Source of the DNA: Lachnospiraceae bacterium
GTDB taxonomy: Bacteria; Bacillota; Clostridia; Lachnospirales; Lachnospiraceae
DNA length: 5,291 bases
Direction of reading: 5' to 3'
NCBI GenBank assembly: GCA_017391545.1
Contig: JAFOYD010000065.1
Coordinates: 1-5,291, forward strand
The notes under the pieces are model-generated. The model was not told where the DNA came from and did no database searches. It worked only from the letters and a program-made list of their open reading frames with translations. The translations under genes were made by a program, and so were the position numbers. Shown piece by piece: positions 1 through 4,938 of the stretch (positions within the stretch are counted from its first letter, which is position 1; each line of letters opens with the position of its first letter).

Positions 1-1
1 G

Positions 2-526
2 CTTACATATATGGGAGATGCCCGCTACAATATGGGAAATTCGCTGATGATCGCCTGTGCAAAGCTTGGCATGCATTTTACAGCATGTACTTCAAAGGAG
101 TATTTCCCTGATGCAGCACTTGTGGCACAGTGCGAGGAATACGCAAAGGAGTCCGGCGCTACCATTACACTGACAGAGGATGTCGATGCAGGTACTAAGA
201 ATGTTGATGTCATTTACACGGATGTATGGGTATCTATGGGCGAGCCGGAGGAAGTATGGGAAGAGCGCATCCGTACACTTTCTCCATACAAAGTGACCAA
301 GGCTGTCATGGACAATGCAGGTGAGAATTCCATCTTCCTTCACTGCCTGCCGGCGTTCCATGATCTCAAGACCAAGATCGGCAAGGAGCAGGGTGAGAAA
401 TACGGCTTTACTGAGCTTGAGGTGACAGACGAGGTATTTGAGTCAGAGAAGTCTCTGGTATTTGACGAGGCAGAAAACCGTATGCATACCATCAAGGCAG
501 TGATGGCAGCGACACTTGGGGCATAA
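2..526 (+). CDS. argF: Ornithine carbamoyltransferase, C-terminal half (5'-truncated by the window edge)
   Basis: This enzyme transfers the carbamoyl group of carbamoyl phosphate to ornithine to make citrulline, a step of arginine biosynthesis in the cytoplasm. The frame is already open at base 2 and reads LTYMGDARYNMGNSL, the family's segment at the start of the ornithine-binding domain, so the ATG at 11 is an internal Met and not the start. The 174 visible residues match the second half of a protein of about 330. Visible landmarks, numbered in this fragment: DVWVSMGE at 74-81 (Asp, Ser and Met contact ornithine), HCLPAFHD at 114-121 with the active-site Cys at 115, VTDEVFES, and ENRMHT near the end with the conserved Arg at 160. 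It resembles the E. coli ArgF/ArgI type closely. The stop lies 2 bases before birA, so the two are probably co-transcribed. Whether it is biosynthetic or catabolic (arginine deiminase pathway) cannot be settled without the upstream genes; the biosynthetic role is assumed. Confidence 0.96.
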   Translation, partial: LTYMGDARYNMGNSLMIACAKLGMHFTACTSKEYFPDAALVAQCEEYAKESGATITLTEDVDAGTKNVDVIYTDVWVSMGEPEEVWEERIRTLSPYKVTKAVMDNAGENSIFLHCLPAFHDLKTKIGKEQGEKYGFTELEVTDEVFESEKSLVFDEAENRMHTIKAVMAATLGA

Positions 527-528
527 GC

Positions 529-1524
529 ATGAAGAACGAAGAAATCTTAAAAAAACTTCGTGACGCAAAGGATTATGTAAGTGGTCAGGAGCTTTGTGAG
601 TATTATGGGGTTTCCCGCACGGCGATCTGGAAAGCAATTAAGCAGCTTGAAAAAGATGGTTATGTGATCGAGGCGCAGAACAACAAAGGCTACCGTCTGG
701 TAGAGGAGAATGACAGTCATATCTTTTCAAAAGTGGAAATAGAGAGCCATCTGGATACGCAGTGGGTGGGAAGAAAACTTGTTTTCCATAAAGAAACAGG
801 TTCTACCAATCTGGATGCAAAGGCACTTGCGGAGCAGGGTGAGGCAGCGGGTGCGCTTGTGGTGGCTGACATGCAGACGGCAGGCCGTGGCAGACGTGGG
901 CGTGACTGGGTATCACCATCGGGAAAGGACATCTATATGACGCTGATGCTTCGACCACAGTGCAGGCCGGAAAAGGCATCTGCGCTCACACTTGTCATGG
1001 CACTTGCCGTGTTGGAGGCAATAAATGAATTGATTCCCGAAGGATGTGGCATCAAGTGGCCGAATGATATTGTGATCAACAACAAAAAGGTCTGTGGGAT
1101 TCTGACAGAGATGAGTGCAGAGCTTGATGGCATCCATTATGTCGTGATCGGTGTCGGCATCAACGTCAACCAGACGACATTTGCGGAGGAACTCAGGGAC
1201 AGGGCAACCTCACTGTATCTTGAAAGTGGCATGGAAATCAACCGTTCCAGACTGGTAGCGCGCGTGATGCATCATTTTGATAAAGACTATGCACTTTTCG
1301 AAAAGACATGGGATCTCAGTGGTCTTATCGATCACTACAACAGATTTCTTGTCAACCGTGACAGAGAGGTTCGTGTGCTCGACCCACAGGGAGAATATGA
1401 CGGGATCGCACGTGGTATTAATGAAAAAGGCGAGCTGCTTGTAGAGCGTGGAAGTGATGGACAGACCGTGCAGGTGTATGCCGGTGAAGTATCAGTGCGC
1501 GGTGTATATGGATATGCGGTTTAG
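529..1524 (+). CDS. birA: Bifunctional biotin--[acetyl-CoA-carboxylase] ligase / biotin operon repressor (class II BPL)
   Basis: It activates biotin with ATP to biotinyl-AMP and attaches it to the lysine of biotin carboxyl carrier domains; with its DNA-binding domain it can also repress biotin genes. The 331-residue length fits the class II family. Residues 4-57 form a winged helix-turn-helix (VSGQELCEYYGVSRTAIWKAI, then the wing ending GYRL). The catalytic domain shows GSTN (91-94), the biotinyl-AMP loop QTAGRGRRGRDW (116-127), KWPND (176-180), KKVCGIL with the probable catalytic Lys187, and IGVGINVN (207-214). A small SH3-like C-terminal domain follows from about 275 to 325. The ATG at 529 is the only sensible start, because the helix-turn-helix begins right after it. 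It lies 2 bases after the argF stop with only a modest GGGG Shine-Dalgarno (518-521), so translation may be coupled to argF. No biotin operator palindrome is visible in the window, so any repressor targets lie elsewhere. Confidence 0.96.
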   Translation: MKNEEILKKLRDAKDYVSGQELCEYYGVSRTAIWKAIKQLEKDGYVIEAQNNKGYRLVEENDSHIFSKVEIESHLDTQWVGRKLVFHKETGSTNLDAKALAEQGEAAGALVVADMQTAGRGRRGRDWVSPSGKDIYMTLMLRPQCRPEKASALTLVMALAVLEAINELIPEGCGIKWPNDIVINNKKVCGILTEMSAELDGIHYVVIGVGINVNQTTFAEELRDRATSLYLESGMEINRSRLVARVMHHFDKDYALFEKTWDLSGLIDHYNRFLVNRDREVRVLDPQGEYDGIARGINEKGELLVERGSDGQTVQVYAGEVSVRGVYGYAV

Positions 1525-1528
1525 GAGG
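1523..1528 (+). promoter_or_regulatory. Shine-Dalgarno AGGAGG overlapping the birA stop codon
   Basis: A perfect AGGAGG lies 8 bases before the ATG at 1537 and shares its first two bases with the birA TAG stop (1522-1524). It fixes the start of the 119-residue gene and suggests that ribosomes ending birA can reinitiate there. Confidence 0.85.
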
Positions 1529-1536
1529 AAGTCATT

Positions 1537-1896
1537 ATGGAAGAAAACAGTGAACGTATTGTGCTCTGTGGGGCGAATGCCTATGAGCAGAAATACTATT
1601 TCAACGAAAAATTCAATGGAATTCCGGAATCCATCAAGGAAGAGCTGCACATTATATGCGTGCTGTTCACGGAGGAGGTTGGCGGTGTCTTTACCATTGT
1701 ATTTGAAAAGGATGGAAGCGTGAGTATCGAGACAGATGCCTACGAGGAGGATATCCTGTATGATGAAATAAGCAGTGGGCTTCTCGTCAGGGAGATTCGC
1801 ATGCAGCGCAGGGAGCTTTTGGAGTCGCTAAGCCTGTATTACAGGGTATTTATACTTCATGAGTCAGTCGATGCGCTACTGGCAGATCAGGATTAA
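1537..1896 (+). CDS. Small conserved protein of unknown function (DUF6145-like), between birA and coaX
   Basis: Function unknown. The 119-residue acidic protein has no signal peptide, membrane helix or metal-binding cysteine cluster; its two Cys (11 and 41) are isolated. It appears to be a compact cytoplasmic alpha/beta domain: VLCGANAYEQKYYFNEKF (9-26), a hydrophobic strand HIICVLFTEEVGGVFTIVFEKDGSVSIET (38-66) that looks like beta hairpins, then a helical C-terminal half rich in Arg and Glu (REIRMQRRELLESLSLYYRVF, 85-105). I recall this pattern, starting with VLCGAN-YEQKYY, as a Lachnospiraceae domain of unknown function (DUF6145); the family name is from memory. The start is secured by an AGGAGG at 1523-1528. 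The gene lies 12 bases after birA and 18 bases before coaX, so it is almost certainly co-expressed with both. A link to cofactor metabolism is suggested only by position. Codon use matches its neighbours. Confidence 0.85.
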   Translation: MEENSERIVLCGANAYEQKYYFNEKFNGIPESIKEELHIICVLFTEEVGGVFTIVFEKDGSVSIETDAYEEDILYDEISSGLLVREIRMQRRELLESLSLYYRVFILHESVDALLADQD

Positions 1897-1914
1897 GGAA
1901 AGGCGGATTATAAA

Positions 1915-2685
1915 ATGGTCTTAGTAATTGATGTAGGAAATACCAATATGACCTTTGGTGTATATGATGGCAAAAAGCTTGTGGCAACATTCCGACTGAT
2001 GTCAAAGACACAGAGGACTTCAGATGAGTACGGTGTGCTGATCACAGAACTGTTGTCCAAAAATCATGTGAAACCGGAAGAAATCGAAGGCGCTATCGTC
2101 GCGAGCGTGGTACCGAATATCATGCATTCGCTGACAGGCGGTATCAAGCGCTATGTGACAGAGAAACTGCTTACTGTAGGAGCAGGAATTAAGACAGGCA
2201 TTCAGATCGTAACGGAAAATCCCAAACAAATTGGTTCTGACCGAATCGTGGATGCTGTGGCAGCATATGAGTTATATGGCGGACCTGTCCTTGTTATGGA
2301 CTTTGGCACGGCAACAACTTATGATCTGGTGGACGAGCAAGGCCGTTTCTGCGCAGGAATAACAGCTCCCGGCATCAGAACGGCGGCGAAGGCGTTGTGG
2401 GAGGACGCTGCAAAGCTTCCTGAGATCGAAATCAAAAAGCCGGCATCCATTCTGGCACAGGAGACGATATCAAGTATGCAGGCAGGCCTTGTGTACGGAC
2501 AGATCGGTCAGACAGAGTATATCGTGCAGCGCGTAAAGAAGGAAACAGGCTATGACAATCTCAAGGTTGTGGCAACAGGAGGACTAGGACGTATCATCGC
2601 CGAGGAGACGGATATGATACAGGAGTACAACAGCGCGCTCACACTGGAAGGACTTCGAATTATCTATGAAAAAAACAGTAAATAA
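1915..2685 (+). CDS. coaX: Type III pantothenate kinase
   Basis: It phosphorylates pantothenate (vitamin B5) with ATP, the first step of coenzyme A synthesis. Type III enzymes belong to the acetate and sugar kinase/Hsp70/actin (ASKHA) superfamily, are dimeric, usually need a monovalent cation and are not feedback-inhibited by CoA. The 256-residue length is typical. Visible motifs: the phosphate-1 loop DVGNTN (6-11), GSDRIVDAVAA (107-117) with the pantothenate-site Asp109, DFGTATTYD (129-137), the AGITAPGI segment (147-154), KLPEIEIKKP (167-176), SSMQAGLVYG (186-195) and the adenosine-region VVATGGLG (218-225). The usual GG-IxPG reads AGITAPG here, a mild variation. The start ATG is preceded by AAGGAAAGGCGG (1895-1906), 8 bases upstream. 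Its last 20 bases overlap dusB. The nearby birA makes biotin-dependent acetyl-CoA carboxylase active, so both genes serve the CoA and fatty-acid side of metabolism. Confidence 0.96.
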   Translation: MVLVIDVGNTNMTFGVYDGKKLVATFRLMSKTQRTSDEYGVLITELLSKNHVKPEEIEGAIVASVVPNIMHSLTGGIKRYVTEKLLTVGAGIKTGIQIVTENPKQIGSDRIVDAVAAYELYGGPVLVMDFGTATTYDLVDEQGRFCAGITAPGIRTAAKALWEDAAKLPEIEIKKPASILAQETISSMQAGLVYGQIGQTEYIVQRVKKETGYDNLKVVATGGLGRIIAEETDMIQEYNSALTLEGLRIIYEKNSK

Positions 2686-3658
2686 CAGCAACAGACAGCT
2701 CAGGATCGGAGATGTGATGCTGGAAAACAATGTCATGCTTGCACCGATGGCAGGTGTCACAGACCTGCCTTTCAGGTTGATCTGCAAGGAACAGGGAGCC
2801 GGGCTTCTGTGCATGGAGATGGTGAGCGCAAAGGCAGTGCATTACAATAACAAAAATACCGAGGCACTGATGGAGATTCACCCGGAGGAAATGCCCGTCT
2901 CGTTGCAGCTTTTTGGTTCGGAACCGGAGGTTATGGCAGAGACGGCGGCACGCATCGAGGAACGCCCTTTTGCAATTCTTGATATCAATATGGGTTGTCC
3001 CGTACCCAAGGTGGTGAACAATCATGAGGGAAGCGCTCTGATGAAAGACCCGAAGCTTGCAGGAGAGATTATTTATGCGGTTTCCCACGCCATCAAAAAG
3101 CCTGTGACGGTAAAAATCCGAAAGGGCTTTGACGAGGACAGCGTAAATGCTGTGGAAATGGCAAAGATCGCCGAGGAAAACGGTGCGGCAGCAGTAGCAG
3201 TGCACGGCAGGACAAGGGAGCAGTATTATTCCGGAAAGGCAGACTGGGAGATTATCAGGCAGGTGAAGGAAGCGGTACACATTCCAGTCATTGGAAATGG
3301 TGATATCACAGATGCAGTGTCGGCAAAGCGGATGATTGAGGAGACCGGGTGCGATGGCATCATGGTCGGAAGGGCAAGCCGCGGAAACCCATGGATTTTT
3401 CGGGAAATCAACAGTTATCTCGACACGGGTATTGTCCCGGAGCGGCCTACCGGACAGGAGGTCTGCGATACAATCTTAAAACATGCCAGGATGCAGCTGG
3501 AGTACAAGGGAGAGTACACCGCTGTGCGCGAGATGCGAAAGCATGTGGCATGGTATACGACAGGATATCCGCATTCGGCAAGGCTCAGACAGCTTGTCAA
3601 TGAGATTGAAACAATCGCGGAGCTTGAGGAGAGCATCCGCAGGATTTTTTCATGCTAA
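2666..3658 (+). CDS. dusB: tRNA-dihydrouridine synthase, DusB type
   Basis: This FMN-dependent enzyme reduces specific uridines of tRNA to dihydrouridine using NADPH, in the cytoplasm. The 330-residue protein has the expected two parts. The TIM barrel shows APMAGVTDLPFR (26-37, FMN site), DINMGCPVPKVV (106-117) with the catalytic Cys111, KIRKG (150-154), VHGRTREQYYSGKADW (179-194), IGNGDI (209-214) and GIMVGRASRGNPWIF (231-245), where Gly-Arg holds the FMN phosphate. A helical tRNA-binding domain follows from about 265 to 329. The start lies inside coaX, giving a 20-base overlap in another frame. It adds about 11 polar residues before the family's usual beginning (LRIGDVMLENN); no other start codon in this frame preserves that strand. 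The best Shine-Dalgarno, GGAAGGA at 2646-2652, is 13 bases away, longer than ideal, so translational coupling to coaX is likely. No terminator is evident after it. Confidence 0.95.
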   Translation: MKKTVNNSNRQLRIGDVMLENNVMLAPMAGVTDLPFRLICKEQGAGLLCMEMVSAKAVHYNNKNTEALMEIHPEEMPVSLQLFGSEPEVMAETAARIEERPFAILDINMGCPVPKVVNNHEGSALMKDPKLAGEIIYAVSHAIKKPVTVKIRKGFDEDSVNAVEMAKIAEENGAAAVAVHGRTREQYYSGKADWEIIRQVKEAVHIPVIGNGDITDAVSAKRMIEETGCDGIMVGRASRGNPWIFREINSYLDTGIVPERPTGQEVCDTILKHARMQLEYKGEYTAVREMRKHVAWYTTGYPHSARLRQLVNEIETIAELEESIRRIFSC

Positions 3659-3678
3659 AAGTCTTCTGTAAACAAATG

Positions 3679-3707
3679 TTGACATAATGGATAAAAGAAG
3701 ATATACT
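3679..3707 (+). promoter_or_regulatory. Sigma-A type promoter for the 319-residue membrane protein gene
   Basis: A perfect -35 box TTGACA (3679-3684) and a -10 box TATACT (3702-3707, one mismatch from TATAAT) are separated by the ideal 17 bases. Transcription would begin near 3714, leaving a leader of about 70 bases. It sits only 20 bases after the dusB stop, so the downstream gene has its own transcription start even if read-through from dusB also occurs. Confidence 0.85.
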
Positions 3708-3749
3708 AGCGTATGTGTATCGGCAATGGAGAGATAAGGGTACTGAATA

Positions 3750-3764
3750 GTTAAGAGTTAAGGA
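3750..3764 (+). repeat. Short tandem repeat GTTAAGA/GTTAAGG in the leader
   Basis: Two 7-base units, GTTAAGA and GTTAAGG, lie back to back, followed by A, in the leader of the membrane protein gene, just before the ribosome binding site. They could be a small operator or chance in A+T-rich DNA; at this length chance is a fair explanation. Confidence 0.4.
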
Positions 3765-3770
3765 ACAAAT

Positions 3771-3777
3771 GAGGGAG
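3771..3777 (+). promoter_or_regulatory. Shine-Dalgarno GAGGGAG fixing the start at 3783
   Basis: GAGGGAG lies 5 bases before the ATG at 3783. It supports that start over the next in-frame Met (residue 15), which has no comparable site. Confidence 0.7.
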
Positions 3778-3782
3778 AAGAA

Positions 3783-4742
3783 ATGAGTAAAGTAACACAG
3801 AATTATGAACAATTGGCACTATCAATGGGAATGTACACAGACGGAACAGTTATTTACGGTGTGCGTGGTGGCTATGAGCTTTCCATCTATGCAACGGATT
3901 CAAGATATCCGTATCTGCTGACTGTAAGCCTGTCTGCAAAGCCACAGAACGGGATTCCTTTTAGTAAGGAGGAAAAGAAGCAGTTTGCAAAGAATATTGC
4001 TCCGGTAAGCGCTTTGAACCAACAGGGTAATCTGATTACCATGGTGATGAAGAATACAGCAAATCAGGAGAAGCTCAGAGAAAATCTTGAGGCAGGAATC
4101 AATGGTCTGCTGTCGCTTCTGCAGTCAAAATACTATGTACCATGTTGCCAGCTCTGTGGTGAGCAGGTTCAGACGACAGGATATGCCGTAGGAAATGCAT
4201 ATATGCATCTGTGCCAGAACTGTGGCGCCAGAATGCGTCAGGACGCTACGCTTGCCGAGCAGGAAAATGTTGAGAAGGGAGAAAATCTGATCGGTGGCAT
4301 TGTCGGTGCATTCTTCGGTTCTCTGATTGGTGTCCTTTGCATTATTGTTTTCAGCCAGTTAAATCGAGTAGCTGTCATATCTGGTATCATCATGGCTGTA
4401 TGTACAATCAGGGGTTATGAAAAGCTTGGAGGAAAGCTTACAAAGAAAGGAATCGTTGTCTGCATCCTCATGATGCTTGGCATGACCTATGTTGGCGATC
4501 GCCTTGACTGGGCAATCATGCTTGTAAAGGAAGTTGGAAGCGAATGGGATATTGACTTTGCAACTGCTTTCCAGATCATACCGGAGCTGCTTGCTGAGGA
4601 CATCATAGATGCAGGGTCTTATTGGGCAAATCTGGTGCTGCTGTACCTGTTTACCCTTGGTGGAGCGATACCGACCATGATTACAACGATAAAAGATATG
4701 AAGAATAAAAATGTTATCCGCCAGATTGGATCTGCGGTTTAA
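3783..4742 (+). CDS. Zinc-ribbon multi-pass membrane protein of unknown function
   Basis: I do not recognise a named family. The 319 residues divide into clear parts. Residues 1-115 are a soluble alpha/beta domain without a signal peptide, ending in a helix (NQEKLRENLEAGINGLLSLL, 94-113). Residues 122-147 form a four-cysteine zinc ribbon, C122-x2-C125-x18-C144-x2-C147, with an extra Cys121. After a short acidic linker come about four membrane helices near 169-191, 195-212, 223-240 and 280-303. The first carries a glycine zipper, with Gly at 171, 175, 179 and 183 (GGIVGAFFGSLIG). The loop between helices 2 and 3 is basic and that between 3 and 4 is acidic, so by the positive-inside rule the ribbon and both ends face the cytoplasm. 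The gene has its own promoter, a good Shine-Dalgarno and a terminator, so it is a monocistronic unit separate from the upstream operon. A role in membrane sensing or envelope function is conceivable but unproven. Confidence 0.85.
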   Translation: MSKVTQNYEQLALSMGMYTDGTVIYGVRGGYELSIYATDSRYPYLLTVSLSAKPQNGIPFSKEEKKQFAKNIAPVSALNQQGNLITMVMKNTANQEKLRENLEAGINGLLSLLQSKYYVPCCQLCGEQVQTTGYAVGNAYMHLCQNCGARMRQDATLAEQENVEKGENLIGGIVGAFFGSLIGVLCIIVFSQLNRVAVISGIIMAVCTIRGYEKLGGKLTKKGIVVCILMMLGMTYVGDRLDWAIMLVKEVGSEWDIDFATAFQIIPELLAEDIIDAGSYWANLVLLYLFTLGGAIPTMITTIKDMKNKNVIRQIGSAV

Positions 4743-4749
4743 TGTATAG

Positions 4750-4777
4750 AAGGATGGCTTTCATGCCATCCTTTTTT
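4750..4777 (+). terminator. Rho-independent terminator after the membrane protein gene
   Basis: A 9-base-pair perfect stem (4750-4758 pairing with 4765-4773, AAGGATGGC with GCCATCCTT) has a 6-base loop TTTCAT and ends in six T (4772-4777), the last stem bases being part of that run. It begins 7 bases after the stop codon. On the other strand there is no good T-run, so it acts mainly on + strand transcripts. Confidence 0.92.
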
Positions 4778-4794
4778 CGTGGCGTTAAGCCACG
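4778..4794. repeat. Second inverted repeat directly after the terminator
   Basis: CGTGGC-GTTAA-GCCACG is a perfect 6-base-pair inverted repeat abutting the terminator T-run. It is G+C-rich in an A+T-rich stretch and lies 16 bases before the -35 box of the next promoter. It lacks a T-run of its own. It may be a backup hairpin that protects the transcript end, or a protein-binding site for control of the downstream gene. Confidence 0.6.
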
Positions 4795-4795
4795 C

Positions 4796-4807
4796 AATAA
4801 TATTATT
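4796..4807. repeat. 12-base A+T palindrome upstream of the -35 box
   Basis: AATAATATTATT is self-complementary over 12 bases and ends 3 bases before the -35 box at 4811. It could act as an UP-like element or binding site, but A+T-rich DNA often forms such palindromes by chance. Confidence 0.4.
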
Positions 4808-4810
4808 TAA

Positions 4811-4839
4811 TTGACGTAAATATCAGAAAACAGTATAAT
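4811..4839 (+). promoter_or_regulatory. Strong sigma-A promoter for the exonuclease-domain gene
   Basis: TTGACG (4811-4816, one mismatch) and a perfect TATAAT (4834-4839) are spaced by exactly 17 bases, with A+T-rich DNA just upstream as in UP elements. Transcription would start near 4846, giving a leader of about 93 bases before the ATG at 4939. The leader is extremely A+T-rich (11 G or C among the 80 bases 4841-4920), and I found no stable hairpin or riboswitch pattern in it. Confidence 0.85.
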
Positions 4840-4867
4840 TTGTAATATAAATAAAATAAGATTTTGA

Positions 4868-4885
4868 AATAATTCAGTAATAATT
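4868..4885 (+). repeat. Direct repeat AATAATT with an 11-base period in the leader
   Basis: AATAATT occurs at 4868-4874 and again at 4879-4885, about one helical turn apart. The surrounding sequence is so A+T-rich that chance is likely; it is recorded as a possible binding site only. Confidence 0.3.
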
Positions 4886-4927
4886 AAGATAAATAACGAA
4901 TAATGTTTCATAATACAAAAGAGAAAT

Positions 4928-4931
4928 GGGG
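4928..4931 (+). promoter_or_regulatory. Shine-Dalgarno GGGG deciding the start at 4939
   Basis: The only purine-rich G cluster in the leader is TGGGGA, with GGGG at 4928-4931, 7 bases before the ATG at 4939. A nearer ATG at 4926 is out of frame, so 4939 is the likely start. Confidence 0.6.
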
Positions 4932-4938
4932 ATATCAT

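Noticed and set aside
11..526. ATG at 11 as the start of ornithine carbamoyltransferase
   Set aside because: The frame is open upstream to the window edge and reads the conserved LTY before MGDAR; the N-terminal carbamoyl-phosphate domain is missing, so the gene starts outside the window.
1525..1536. Biotin operator near birA
   Set aside because: The intergenic gaps on both sides of birA (2 and 12 bases) are too short for the long BirA palindrome, and none of its half sites was seen in the window's longer gaps.
1448..1723. 91-residue + strand frame across the birA/unknown-gene junction
   Set aside because: It overlaps two better supported genes in another frame and its Arg/Ser-rich translation is typical of an out-of-frame shadow.
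2353..2373. AGITAPG in place of the usual GG-IxPG in CoaX as a sign of an inactive enzyme
   Set aside because: All other motifs, including DVGNTN, GSDR and DFGTATT, are intact, so this is read as ordinary family variation.
2660..3280. 206-residue open frame on the minus strand opposite dusB
   Set aside because: It mirrors a strongly conserved gene, has a Cys/His-rich low-quality translation with no domain, and no promoter or ribosome binding site was evident.
3703..3714. ATAC-TAGC-GTAT inverted repeat over the -10 box of the membrane protein promoter
   Set aside because: Only four base pairs, and half of it is the -10 box itself; not distinguishable from chance.
4846..4938. Riboswitch or T-box in the leader of the exonuclease gene
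   Set aside because: The leader is too short and too A+T-rich to fold a recognisable aptamer, and no antiterminator/terminator pair is visible.
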